Shown piece by piece: positions 33,877-44,868 of a stretch of DNA of 64,000 nucleotides. How positions within the stretch are numbered: the stretch's first letter is position 1; each line of letters begins with the position of its first letter. The notes under the pieces are model-generated. The model saw nothing but the letters and a program-made list of their open reading frames with translations, was not told the origin of the DNA and did not search any database. Location: assembly GCA_022376925.1 (NCBI GenBank), contig JAIOJX010000004.1:2666001-2730000 (forward strand). The letters run 5' to 3'. This DNA comes from Tragulus kanchil. Taxonomy: Eukaryota > Chordata > Mammalia > Artiodactyla > Tragulidae. The position numbers and the translations under genes were made by a program.

Positions 33877-33904
33877 ACATTAGCAGTTTTGTAGCTGATG
33901 AAAT

Positions 33905-34045
33905 GCCTTTCCATGGCAGCTCATAGTTAATCCTCCCAAAGACGATGTGAAGTAGATATTCTTGTGCCCATTGTACAGATGTGGAAGATGAGGCTCAACA
34001 TAGCTAAGCCTCATTATCCAGAGTCACATAGAGTATGGGATTGTC
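33905..34045 (+). repeat. MIR SINE fragment
   Basis: 'ttaatcctcccaaagacgat', 'cccattgtacagatgtggaa' and 'atccagagtcacatagagta' follow MIR order. Confidence 0.65.
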
Positions 34046-34434
34046 TCTGGACGCAGATTCCCAGACCAGGCCTTTCCAGTGCTGCATCAGTGCAAGCTCC
34101 TGTCAGAAACTTGAGTTTCAGGACCTCACATCGACCTGTCGAATCTTGTTGAGACCTATGACAGAGCACAGTGCTCCTGTTCACTATAGAACCATTCCTG
34201 CAGCCTCCTTGGCATGCTCAGCCACAGTGCCAAACACCTGAGACTTGTCAGAGCCTTGCCCTGCAGGGCCAAGGCCCTGGGGCTTAGCCTAAAGAGAAGA
34301 CCGAATGGAAGAGCCTTTGGGCCCAGACGGAAGAGTGTGGGCAAAGGGGGCAGGGAGCCAATGTGCTCACAAAACAGGAGTCGACAAACCCAACAATCTA
34401 GGATGGCAAGTCATGGGCTTGAGTGGAATCTTGG

Positions 34435-34515
34435 AGAGAACTCTTTGCTCAAATCACTTCGTACCTCTGTGCCTCACTTCTCTCATCTGGAAAATGGACA
34501 TTATAATATCATCAC
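34435..34515 (-). repeat. MIR SINE fragment (minus)
   Basis: 'tgcctcacttctctcatctg' and 'gaaaatggacattataatat' match the reverse complement of the MIR core. Confidence 0.6.
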
Positions 34516-34518
34516 CTT

Positions 34519-34640
34519 AGGACATTCCCTGGTGGTCCAGTGGCTAGGACTCTGTCCTCTCACTGCCGAGCACCTGGGTTCAATCCCTGGTGGGGAACTA
34601 AGATCCCACAAGCTGTATAGCCAATAAATAAATAAATAAA
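34519..34640 (+). mobile_element. CHR-type SINE
   Basis: 'cattccctggtggtccagtg', 'gggttcaatccctgg' and 'gaactaagatcccacaagct' followed by (aata)n. A short CHR element without the long body. Confidence 0.85.
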
Positions 34641-34732
34641 ATCATACCACTCCCTTAGAAAGTAGTTCTAAGGAAAATGAGCAGTTCTTGTAATGTCTTC
34701 AGCACATTGTCTGGGCATAATACATGCTGATT

Positions 34733-34827
34733 GTGTGTTAGTCACTCAGTTAAGTCTGACTCTGCGACCCTGTGGACAGGCTCCTCTGTCCATGGAATTC
34801 TCCCAACAAAGAATACTGGAGTGAGTT
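34733..34827 (-). mobile_element. Bov-tA SINE fragment (minus)
   Basis: 'gttagtcactcagttaagtc', 'ctgactctgcgaccctgtgg' and 'gaatactggagtgagtta' are the reverse complement of the Bov-tA right half. Confidence 0.8.
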
Positions 34828-34879
34828 AGTCACCAAGTGACTAAATGCTTCTTATTATTACTAACTGCCCCAACCAGTT

Positions 34880-34968
34880 GAGTTCTTCTGGTGAGCATTT
34901 ACTGAGAGGCCACGCTGTGCCAGGCCCTGGGCTGAACACTGAAGAGACAGAAATAAAGTGGACGCAGC
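34880..34968 (+). repeat. L2 LINE 3' fragment
   Basis: 'gagcatttactgagaggcca', 'cgctgtgccaggccctgggc' and 'tgaacactgaagagacagaa' resemble the L2 3' end. Confidence 0.6.
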
Positions 34969-35204
34969 TCCTACTCACTTAGCTCTCAGAGTGTCGGGGG
35001 AAGCCAGCCCAAAAGGAAGCTGACCATTCTTGCATGCCTGCAGTGTGAAGAAATAATGCCTGGGGTGGTGGTAGACAGAATGACTGGAGCCTTGAAGGCC
35101 AGACAAATCTGCCTGAAAACTACTCTTGTCTGCCTGGGACCTGGGACAAGTCTCACAGTGGGAGAGTGGCTGACCCAGTCATCTCACTCAGAAATGTGAT
35201 CTTG

Positions 35205-35523
35205 AGGGGCTTCCCTGCTGGTCCAGTGGGTAAGGACACCGCCTTGCAGTGCAAGGGGCGTCGGTTCGATCCCTGGCCTGGGAAGATCGCACGTGCCATG
35301 GAGCAGCTGGACCAATGTGTCCAATTACCCAGCCGGAGCTCTGAAGCGTATGCGCCCAGAGCTGGTGCTCTGCAACAAGAGAGGCCACTGCGATGGGAGG
35401 CCCACATGAGCCAAAGAACAAAGATGGATGAAAATTGATAAATGAAAGACCAATAGAAGTGGCCAAAAAAAAAAAAAACCCTAAACCTGGGGTTGTTTCT
35501 TACATACCCATGAAAAAAAAAAA
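35205..35523 (+). mobile_element. Long-bodied CHR SINE with extra 3' segment and second A-tail
   Basis: Head 'gggcttccctgctggtccag' and the same long body as 14150-14480, ending 'caatagaagtggcc' and an A-run at 35465-35478. About 34 bp of non-SINE sequence follows (35479-35512), then a second A-run (35513-35524). Target-site copies 35190-35204 and 35524-35538 match at 13 of 15. The two mismatches are TG against CA at one dinucleotide, as expected if an original CpG decayed differently in each copy. The structure indicates 3' transduction. Confidence 0.85.
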
Positions 35524-35538
35524 AGAAATGCAATCTTG

Positions 35539-37104
35539 GTTCCTATGGCCCCACCAGGCTCTTGAGCCATCATGGAAGTAGGTACCGTGAGGGAAGGGAC
35601 AGGAGAGAGGGGCATAGAGGCCTATCGTTCGGGAGGGGACAATTGGGTTCGGAGAGGACAATGGAGTTCGAGTGACAGGGTCAGGTGGATTGAGCGAGGC
35701 CACCCAGAGAGGTCAGGGAGGGAGGGTTCAGTCCTGGAGAAGGTAGTAGAGGAGGAATCCATTTAGACTCCAGCAGAGGCAGAGTTAATGGGTCTTTTGG
35801 GGAGTGGGACTGATCACTGGGTACTGGTGTCTCAGGTGGTTTTGCTTTCTTTCTGCTTCTCTGTGCTTCCCCCTTTTCTACACTAAGTAACTAGAAGAGA
35901 GCAGAGTGAGCTATCTCTGGGAGCCCTGGGCTCGGAACCAGGTGGCTCTGTCTCACTGGAGGGGCATGGCTAGGGCAGCCAGAGGGGGCAAACAGGCCTC
36001 CTAGGGGAGCTCCGGATCTGGTGAGAAAGGCCTGGACACGTGGAGTGGCTGTAAGCAACTCAGCCTCTGGGACCTCCCTCGGAGGGCTAATGACTCCAAG
36101 GCAGAGGCAGTGGGTGGGGTGGACTCGCCTAGGTCCCCTCAACCCCTCCACATGCCCTCAGGCTCCCCGGGTGTCTCTGTCAGCAGCATCATGCGCCAGG
36201 GCACAGACGCCAACTCAGCAGCCCGGAAGAGGCAAGCTGGATTCTGCTCCTCACGCCCACCTTCCAGTCCGGTCCAGTTGCTCCAATTAGTGGGGCCACC
36301 CAATCAGCCTGAGAAAGGTTCATGTTGAGTAGAAAAAGGCCAGCACCTGCCCGCCTCCCCGGATCCATGAAGCTAAGGGAAAGCAAGCCCTGGGCACTTG
36401 GTGGGCCCCGTATGCATTCTGCATGTACAACCAGCTTACTGGGTTTTCCCACCTACGCTTTAGTTTCGCCACCCGGGCCTTAGTTTCCCCTTTCATTTTC
36501 TCTTCCTGGCATCTAGCCAGTGTCAGTTTACCTGCAATAAACGTCGAAGAGACAATGAACTCAGATCGTAGGCCTTGGGAAGCGTCCAGCCAGGCCCCAC
36601 TGAGTCCTGTGCCGCAGTGAATTTGGGGGTGGGACAGGAAGCTCCTCTGCGTGGGATGCGGGCTCGAGGCCGACTTCCCTCTGCACCTGCCAGCGACGGA
36701 CGCCCAGAAGAGGGCGGCAGAGAGAGGGATCCCAGCACCAGGGAGCCGTGACCTTGGCAGTCGGCTAAAGCAGAGGCCTGGGGATTTTCAGCCTCACTGC
36801 TGTCAGCAAAAAGTTTCACAAGGGCCTCCGGCACATTGGCATTCTCTGGACCCTGGGCCCAGGGCGGCCCACACATCATCACTGTCCTACCCAGGGAGGG
36901 GCAGAGCAGCCTGGGGCTGGGATGGGGCGGTGCAGGGGCTGCAGGGAATGACTGGCTGGGACCGCGTGGGGAAGGAGGACGGCAGAGGGAGGCGGGGGCA
37001 GGAGCCAGAAGCGGGCGGGGAGGCTACAGGGTGGCGTAGGGGGCTGGTCCTAGGGTTTCTGAAGATCAAGCTGGTGCTGTGGGGAGAGTCGCCTTAGCCT
37101 GCAC
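35539..37104. other. Unique GC-rich DNA
   Basis: No repeat family is recognised. Overlapping open frames on both strands (for example 36523-36882 minus and 36651-37097 plus) are explained by base composition. Several CpGs near 36660-37040 hint at a weak CpG-rich patch, but no exon can be defended. Confidence 0.4.
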
Positions 37105-37455
37105 ACACTCTGCTCTTCTCCCATCATGCTCTCAAACACAGTCACACTAACACACATTTCCACCATATCACACCCAACGCATGCAAACATATTCATATCA
37201 CGCCAACACACACGTTTCATGATCACGCTCACACACTTTCACAGAAACACATGAGTGCACATCCATTTTCACCCATCTTGCACACTCACACCTGCATATA
37301 CACATAACTCACCTACATTCATACTCTCAAGCATTCACAAGCACACGCCCATTTTCTTCACACAGCTCTCACAGGTACACAGCTAACTGGACATATGCTC
37401 AGTCACACACACTTACATGTCTGTCTGCTCACACACCTGTTCACACATGCACATG
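37105..37455. repeat. Degenerate CA-rich tract
   Basis: About 350 bases are dominated by 'cacac', 'tcaca' and 'cacatt' words without a fixed period. It looks like a decayed CA or pentamer-type simple repeat. Confidence 0.75.
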
Positions 37456-38224
37456 CCCAAGGGCCTTCCGGAGAAGAGCCGGTGGAGCCAGGCCCCTCTG
37501 CCAGCTCTGCTCCCTCATGTTGGGTCCCAGAGATAATTCCAGCTCTCAGATGTCTGTGAGCCACTGCCTCCTGCGCACTTTCAAAAGGGATCTGAGGTGA
37601 TTTAGAAGGTTAAATGCCAAGTAAAACAGGATAATGGAAAAGAAAAACAAGAGGAAAGAAGTATGACCCTTGTTTCTCCAGACCTGGGGCTTTTAACCTT
37701 GTCAGGAAGACCCAGTGATCTGTGATTTTTGAGCCCCAGGCTCAGCCTCCTGACCTCCTGACCATCCCTGCCTTGCCCTTGCTGGCCTCTCTCTCACCCC
37801 CAGCCCCTAGCCCAGCTTGTCCTCAGGGTCCTGGGGTCAATCGTGCCAGCATGTCTGACTCTGCCTGGAGTCCTTAGTTGTGCAAGCCCCTCCTCCCCCC
37901 TCCCCCACCCGCCACTCCCCAAAGGCGGCTAGGCTGAAGGGCATTTGAATGACTACTTCTAAACGGTGTTTTACATCCACCATCAGTCAGCCTCTTGAGC
38001 TAAAATTTTGACTTTGGCCTCTCTGTCCATCCAAGTGAGTTCCCAGCCACTCAGGACCCCTCCAGAACTAAAGCAGAGTTCCGTCCTGCAGTCTCAGTCC
38101 TCAGGCTCCATTCATCTGTCCCGTAGTCCTGACCCTTCCCACCACCATCTCTCAATAAGGCCCTCTTTTAAACAAAACATCCAGTAACATATCCTGATAT
38201 TTTAATGGTGCTCAAGTGGACATT
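37456..38224. other. Unique non-coding DNA
   Basis: No exon or clear repeat is recognised. Confidence 0.4.
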
Positions 38225-38880
38225 TCAGTCAGCTATCGCAGTGTAGCAGACCAACTCAAAACAGTGGCTTAAAACAGCAATTTGAGGGAATTCCCTGGTG
38301 GTCCAATGGTTAGGACTTCACAGTTCCTTAGCAGAGGGCACAGGTTGGATCCCTGGCCAGGGAACTAAGGTACTGTATGCTGTGTGGCAAAAGAGAAAAA
38401 AAAAAAAAAACAGAGAGAGAGAGAGAAACAACAATTTGTTATCTCTTGTGATCCTAAGGTTTAGCTGGACTCGTCCGGGCTCTATATGGTATCGGCTAGA
38501 ATTACTCAGGCTACTGCATTCAGCTGCATCCAACTGAACTGACTGCCTTCAGGCATGGCTGGATCCAGAGGCTCAAGTAACGTCATCAAGAATGCACCAC
38601 ACTTTCCCTTCTCTGCTTTCCTTGGGCTGGGGCTAAATATCCAAGGTGGCTCCCCTCACATGTTTAGTGCCTCCACTGTGGTGATAGAACATCTGGGGGT
38701 TGCTTAGCCCTCCTCTCTCACAGGACCCCTCTAGCAGCTTAGCCATGCTTCTTTCTATGGCAGCTCAAGCTGTAAGAGTGCAAAAGCAACACCTCCAGCC
38801 CTCTTAAGACCTAAGCCTAAACTAGCACAGCATCCCTGAGACCACATTCTATTGGTCAGAGCAAGTCATAAGACAAACCA
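38225..38880 (-). repeat. Ancient interspersed repeat split by a CHR SINE (family not named)
   Basis: 'actcaaaacagtggcttaaa' left of the SINE and 'ggatccagaggctcaagtaa', 'tatggcagctcaagctgtaa' and 'cacattctattggtcagagc' right of it recur widely in mammalian DNA as I recall. I cannot assign a family with confidence. Confidence 0.45.
38285..38426 (+). mobile_element. CHR-type SINE with A-rich and GA tail
   Basis: 'attccctggtggtccaatgg', 'gttggatccctggcc' and 'agggaactaaggtactgtat', then an A-run and (ga)n. Target-site copies aacagcaatttg (38273-38284) and aacaacaatttg (38427-38438) match at 11 of 12. Confidence 0.88.
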
Positions 38881-39149
38881 AGATTCATGGTTTAAGAGAA
38901 GGAAAATGGATTCCATTCCCCAACAGAAAGAGTGGCACATGTGCACAGGCATGGGAAGAGTCATCGGCAATCACTTTTGCAGGCACTCTGCCTCAGTCAG
39001 CAGGCTCATTAGCTCCAAGCACGCTTCCTATGAAAGAAGAAGCTGAACAGCAGATAAATCAAACATCTTTGATAACTTTGACAAGAATCACAAAATCCTC
39101 ACCTCCACTTCCAGGCAGAATTGTATTTTGGTTAGTCTATGATTAGGGA

Positions 39150-39780
39150 CTATTTCATTTGTAAGTGCTGGGAACTGAGTCCAAACAGGCTTAAGCAAAA
39201 AAAAAAAAAAGAGAGCGAGAGAGAGAGAACATATGGACTCATATTCGGGGAAATTTAGAGAACTAGTGGGAAATTAGGAATGGCCAGGCTTCAGAGGCTC
39301 TACTCATGTCACCGGGAATGCTGATGCCGCTGTCCGCTGCGTTGCCTCATTCCCTGATTCTCAAGCAAACTCTTTCTATAAGGAGAAAAGATGGCCACCA
39401 GCAACTTCAGAGTTGCATCTTATGAGCTTAATGCCCCCAATGGAAAACATGGGGCTTCTCTCACGCCTCAATAAAGTCAGCAAAAATCTCAGAGGTGTCA
39501 TGTGAACATCCCAGAGTGAATCATAATCTAATCCAGAGACAATCACTGTGACGTTGATTAACCAGGCCCACATATTGCACCCACCAAAAGAAGGCAGAGT
39601 CAGCCCCAGCAGAACCACATGGACTAAAGCTGGGGTGGGAGCTGGAATGGGGTGTACCCCAAAGGAGAGCAGGGGATGTTACCAAGAGGAGGAGGAGTCA
39701 TAATGCTAAAACAAGATGGCACACCCAACAGAAGGCCACTGTGTTATCTGATGCGCTACAGAGAAAGAAAATCACATGAG
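39150..39780 (-). repeat. Probable ancient interspersed repeat (family not named)
   Basis: Words such as 'aagatggccaccagcaactt' and 'agaaccacatggactaaagc' recall a common old mammalian repeat. A poly-A plus (ga)n tract lies at 39196-39230. No coding signal. Confidence 0.35.
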
Positions 39781-40330
39781 CTCAGCTAGAGAGAAGCGTT
39801 TTCCTGATCCTGAATTCTAAAATGGATCCCTTCACACAGCTGTTAGATCCAGCATATTTCCTGACATAGTAGACCAAGCTTCACCCTGATTTTGGCATAG
39901 ATATGGGAACATCCTTCAAGTGTGCATTTCGTAAATTGTCCACCCATGAAAGCGAAGGACAGAACATTGCCCCAAGGAAAGGCAAAGTTGTTGGTTGCTG
40001 AGCTCACAGGTTCCCAATGAGAGGCTTCCAAATATGGAGACAGCCTCAGTCAGCACGGACAGGAGAGGCTGTCCTCTCTCTGATTAGCATTTCTGTGAGC
40101 CTTCCTGCCTTCCCTTAGCAGTCTCAACCTGTCTGTTCCACTCAGATACCCACTTGGGCTCAAAAGTAAGGGTTCAAACCTTAACTACAGTGACAGAAGT
40201 CATCAAGAATCACAAACTCGTGGACTTCAGTTCTAACTGAAGGATGTCAGAAACATCATGCTGACTGCTCCTCAACCTTGATTCTCTACTTCCACAGATG
40301 GACTTATTACCTAGAACCATGGCTACCTAA

Positions 40331-40548
40331 GGGGATTCCTAGCTTGCTCATCAGTAAAGAATCTCCCTGTCAATGCAGGAGATGCAAGAAACCCAGGTTC
40401 GATCCCTGAGTTGAGAAGATCCCCTGGAGAAGGAAATGGCAACCCACTCCAGTATTCTTGCTGGAAAATTCCACAGGCAGAAATGCCTAATGGGCTGCAG
40501 TCTGTGGGGTCACAGAGTTGGACACAGCTCAACACATGTGCTCCTGCT
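40331..40548 (+). mobile_element. Bov-tA SINE (plus) with perfect 13-bp target-site duplication
   Basis: Flanked by identical catggctacctaa at 40318-40330 and 40549-40561. Inside, 'gtcaatgcaggagatgcaag', 'aacccactccagtattcttg' and 'gagttggacacagctcaaca' are typical Bov-tA. The perfect duplication suggests a fairly young insertion. Confidence 0.93.
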
Positions 40549-40561
40549 CATGGCTACCTAA

Positions 40562-43120
40562 AATGAAGACTGCATTTCCCATGCTCCTTTAGTACCAGCT
40601 TTGCCGCCATGTGACTAAGTTCGGGCCTGTAAGAGAATCTCCCTTTGGGCCTTTCATCTTTGTCTCTTCACCTTTCTGATTCTGTCTCTTCTGTCTTGCT
40701 TCCTGGAATGTGGGCATGATGGCCACCATTTTGTACCACAAGGATGAGGGTTGCACCATAGAGAAAGCGAATGTGTACCAAAAGGATTAGATAAGAGAGC
40801 CACTGTGCCAGTCCCGGACTCCGTATCTTTATACTTTTTACTTTTATGGGAGAAAGAAATTGTTTTGAACTTGTTTCTTATATCTCAAATCAATTCCTAA
40901 TTGATGGCATTATCTCTTCCAAATTTTCCATATCCTGCACCATGACTCATAAATACCATCTTCCTTCCAAGGCTTGACTCCATTTCTTAAAGGATTAGAA
41001 CAGCTCACACAATTACTACTTCTTGAGGTCATTTCATTCTGCTAAGCAATTGAATTGATAGGAATGAGTTAGAAAATCCTTGCTCATCTTCATTTATCCA
41101 GTCTCTCCCTCAGGGCGGTCAGCCAGAGGCCTGCTGACAGTGGTCAGGGGTGCTCTGGGCTTCTCTCCTCAACCCCCTCCCTTCCTCTCAGGATCTGCCT
41201 GAGTTCGGTACATGCCTCATGCCATTTCCCAAAGTCCCATGGGAAAAAGAGACCCAGCTTGGGGAGAGCAGGGTCCTGGTTCCAGGCTCAGGACTGAAAA
41301 CCAGCAGGTGGCCATGGCTTTCCCAGCTCTCTGTCAGTGGAGGGGTGAAGGGAGACAGCACAACCCTGAAATGTGGCTGGTGGGAGGTGCAGCCTAGAAC
41401 AATGTGGCCGAGCTGGGGAGGAGGTGGAGAGGCCTGCTGGCCTGGCTGGGAAGGAATCCAGCAGGGGCCTTGCCCGTTTCCTCCCAGTGTGAAGGGAAGT
41501 AAACACATTCTTCGGCCCTGCAGGCCTCCCCGGCTCCAGCCGCCCTGCCAGCTGCCTGGGCCTCGGGTCCAGTGGTCTGTTGCCTGCATACAGAGGCGTA
41601 TACTCACCAGGGTCAGAGTAGTATGCGGTGGCGGGTGCCCTGTACCAAGCTGCCTCCTGCCCCCACACAAAGATGAGAAGGGCATCCTGTCCCTCTTCCC
41701 ATCCCACTCCTGCAGAAGCTCTGGGACCGTAGTACCAGCTCCCAACCAGGCTGAGCCTCTCTGGGGATCAGCTTCTGGTCCCCTCCACCAGTCAGGGCAG
41801 CGAAGAGGGACCGGGGGTCCCTAACAAGGCTGGAGTGAGCACTGGATCCCACCTCTGACTGTAAGATGGGGAAACCGAGGCACAGAAGGGCAAGGGCTCG
41901 CTCCAGGTGCCACGGCAAGGTGGTAGTTAAGCCAAGGCCAGAACCCAGGTCCTGTGGACACTGGTATCATGTCACCGAAGCCATGACAATGGCCGCTACC
42001 TCCAGCTCCACCCACCCTCTTCTTTCAGCTCTGTCAGGCCCTTCTGCACATGCTGATTCTTCTGCCCAGAGTTCCCTCCTTGAACTCTCCTGACTGGGCA
42101 GACTCCTACCTCCACTTCTACACTACTCTGGGCTTTCCCATCACAGACCGGCTGCCCCGGGGTGGGGCGGGCCCTGCAGCAGCAGCTGTCCTCAGATGCC
42201 AGGGCCAGGGCTGCAGTCGCAGCAACTGTGAAACCTGGTTTTTGGAAGCAGCCAGGAATGATTCACAGGGAGTGGGAAGACAGGAAGGCTTGGGTGTCAC
42301 CCATGGAATAAGTCTGATGTCATGAAAAAGAGCCCAGGGTCTGGATCGGGAGAGTGACCTGCTTTTCTCTCCAAGCTGTGGGATCTGGGGGATGCTCGTC
42401 AATCTCCTGGGGAGGAATCACTGAGGCTCAGACTCCTGGGTCTGGAATTGGAACCACAGGGCAGTTTTCACCCTTCTTCCAGCTCCAGTTAGTAGATTGT
42501 AGCTCACGGTAGTGGGGAGGGGCACTGTGCTGAGGAGGATTCAGAGGAAGTCTGATGGTAGGCCTGCCATTTATTTGGTATCCCTGGGCTGGGATCTCTC
42601 TAAGGACCCTCCATCCCTGATGAACACTCCTGTGATCAGAATCAGCAGCTGTCCAAGCTCTGGCGGGGCCTGGCACATGCAACAGGGCCTTTGGTTAATG
42701 CACCGTGTGCACACACTCAAAGGCAGAGGCCCTCCCCAGCCAGTGGCTCTGGCTTCAGCCCTTTCCCTTCTGTTGGCCCAGGTAAACATTCCTTCCAGCT
42801 TTGCCTCCTGAGCTGCTGCTGGCTTGTTTGTGCCAGATCAGCACAGCACAGACCTCAGCAGAGTATCAGGCTACGCTGCTTCCTGCCTTATGCTGGGAAG
42901 GCCTGAGGGTCCTGGGACTGGAGAAAGAAAGGAGGAGGGTTGGGAGGCTGAAGTTCAGCCCCTGGGCTGATAAGCAGCCTTGGGCATTGCCCTGGGAATT
43001 TCCTGTTGTTGCTTCCTCCTTCCTGGTAAGTGTAGCTCCAGTCTCTCCTCTAATGCCTAGCGTCTAGTCACCATTAGGGACTCAGAGGCCTTTTGTAGGT
43101 TAAAGAACTGGTCTGGCTAT
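40562..43120. other. Mostly unique DNA, GC-rich from 41.1 kb
   Basis: 40562-40860 may be an old repeat ('gactgcatttcccatgctcc'). A 224-codon plus-strand frame (41150-41824) is overlapped by a 185-codon minus-strand frame over nearly the same bases. Neither shows a known domain, and the plus frame is rich in Pro, Ser, Gly and Trp, as expected for read-through of GC-rich DNA. A MIR trace lies at 41860-41965. Confidence 0.4.
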
Positions 43121-43124
43121 ATGG

Positions 43125-43190
43125 GCTGATCTGTGCCTTAGTTTTCTCATCCGTAGAATGGGGAAGATGATGCTGAATTCATTCTTATAG
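43125..43190 (-). repeat. MIR SINE fragment (minus)
   Basis: 'gccttagttttctcatccgt' and 'agaatggggaagatgatgct' match the reverse complement of MIR. Confidence 0.6.
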
Positions 43191-43194
43191 GTGA

Positions 43195-43615
43195 TAGCTA
43201 AGGGACTGCACTGGGTTGGCATCCACAGGAAGCTGGATTTGACCTTATTTGAAAACAGGGTCTTGGCAGATGCAATCAAGAGGTCGTAGTGGATTAGGTT
43301 GCCCTCAGTCTAATGTGACTAGTGTCCTTATGGGAAATTCGGACACAGAGACAAAACACAAATACCACAGAAAGAAGGCTGTGTGAAGACCGAGACAGGG
43401 ACTGCAGTGATACTGCCACAGGGCAAAGTGCCAGCCTCTACCAGACGGAAAGAGACAAGGAAAGCAGCTCCCTGGAGCCTTCGGAAGGAGCCTGGCCCAA
43501 CTGATGCCTGGATTTTGGACTTCTGGCTTCAGGAGTTGTGAGAAAACAAATTCCTGTTGTTTCAAGTCACCCATTTGCAGTAATTTGTCACAGCAGCCCT
43601 AGGAAATGAGTACAA
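43195..43615 (+). repeat. MLT1-like (MaLR) LTR, plus
   Basis: 'gaccttatttgaaaacaggg', 'tagtgtccttatgggaaatt', 'ttggacttctggcttcagga' and 'aattcctgttgtttcaagtc' occur in MaLR LTR order. It is the plus-strand counterpart of the relics at 22.9, 30.4 and 49.6 kb. Non-coding. Confidence 0.7.
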
Positions 43616-44004
43616 GGATTTCTGTATGTATGTATCTGCCACACAGGGGCCACTCGGGAGAGGGGACGCCCCCACTTGACTCCCAGCAGTGTGAGTGCTT
43701 CTCCTTCCTAACTCTAACCCCTAATCCTAATCCCGAAGGTCTCCTTCTCCTTGGGCTTGGGCTCTGCTAGCACCTGTCAGCCAAGCTGGTTGGGAGAGCA
43801 GAAGCAGGGCTAGACATGTGGGCAGGATATCAGTCTCAGGCCTGGTTGACATCCGGCTCAGAAAAGACCAGTTTCCCCAGAGCATGGAGGTCAGAAGTAG
43901 GCAGGGTTCCCGGCAGCCACTGGATTCTAGACTCTAGGCTCCATGGGGGCAGGAGCCAAATCCGCTTAGTCCCCTCTGCACCCAGTCCAGAGCCTGATGT
44001 AGTA

Positions 44005-44125
44005 TGCCTACTATGTGCCAGTCCTACTTTAATCCCTCACAGCATCCTTGTCAGAAGCCATCAGTGTCCCTCTTTTACAGCTGAGAAAACTGAGGCATAG
44101 GCAGTTTATGCGAATTGGCCAATTC
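44005..44125 (+). repeat. MIR SINE
   Basis: 'ctactatgtgccagtcctac' and 'tttacagctgagaaaactga' give the MIR order. Confidence 0.7.
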
Positions 44126-44470
44126 GCTGTTGTTAAGTCAAATTTCTAGGGAATCTGGCTGATAAGCCCAGCCTCTTATCTGCTCACCATCAATATTTAC
44201 TGAAATAATGAAAGGCTAGAGCCAGGCTGCAGCCTGAGATGTTCTCCTAAGGCCCCATTCCCCACCCCCAAGAGATCTTGACTAGACCTTGCACATGAGA
44301 GCGGGTGCCACAGCCACCCTGCCCACAGTGGCCCAGGAGTGCAGCTGGCACGAGTTCTCATCAACCCCACCCACAAGCTTGCTGACCTGCCCTCTGAAGC
44401 CCACCCTGACAGCCCACCTCTCGAAGAAGGAAAAACCCCTTTGCCCACAAACAGATCCTCCTGATAATTT

Positions 44471-44766
44471 TATGTATTTAGTTATGTATGGCTGTGCTGG
44501 GTCTTTGATGCTGTGTACGGATTTTCTCTAGTTGTGACACCAAGGCTTCTCATGGCAGTAACTTCTCTTGTGGTGGAGCACAGGCCCGAGGGGCGCAGGC
44601 TTCAGTCGTTGGGGCTCTTGGGCTCGAGAACACTGGCTCAATAGTTGTGGCACACAGGCTTAATTGCTCTGTGGCATGTGGCATCTTCCCGCACCCGGGA
44701 CTGAGTGAACTCGTGTACCCTGCATTGGCTGGCAGATTCTTAACCAGTGGGCCACCAGGGAAATCC
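44471..44766 (-). mobile_element. CHR-type SINE, long form (minus)
   Basis: Plus-strand words 'ggattttctctagttgtgac', 'aatagttgtggcacacaggc', 'ggcatgtggcatcttcccgc' and 'agtgggccaccagggaaatc' are the reverse complement of a full-length CHR relative. The head is at the right. Confidence 0.85.
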
Positions 44767-44868
44767 TACAGGGACCTGATAATTGGCAAACCAGCAAACA
44801 CGGCTTTTGCCCTCCCATGTCTTAACCCATAACTGAGTGTGTCAGCTGCAGGAATTGGGAGGTCGTCA

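Noticed and set aside
36651..37097. 148-codon plus-strand frame in GC-rich DNA
   Set aside because: No splice signals or domain, biased Gly/Arg/Trp composition, and overlapping frames on both strands.
41150..41824. 224-codon plus-strand frame with a 185-codon minus-strand frame over the same bases
   Set aside because: Long frames on both strands point to GC-driven absence of stops, not coding. No recognisable domain.
43690..43735. Telomere-like words (taaccc, taatcctaatccc)
   Set aside because: Too short and irregular for an interstitial telomeric repeat.
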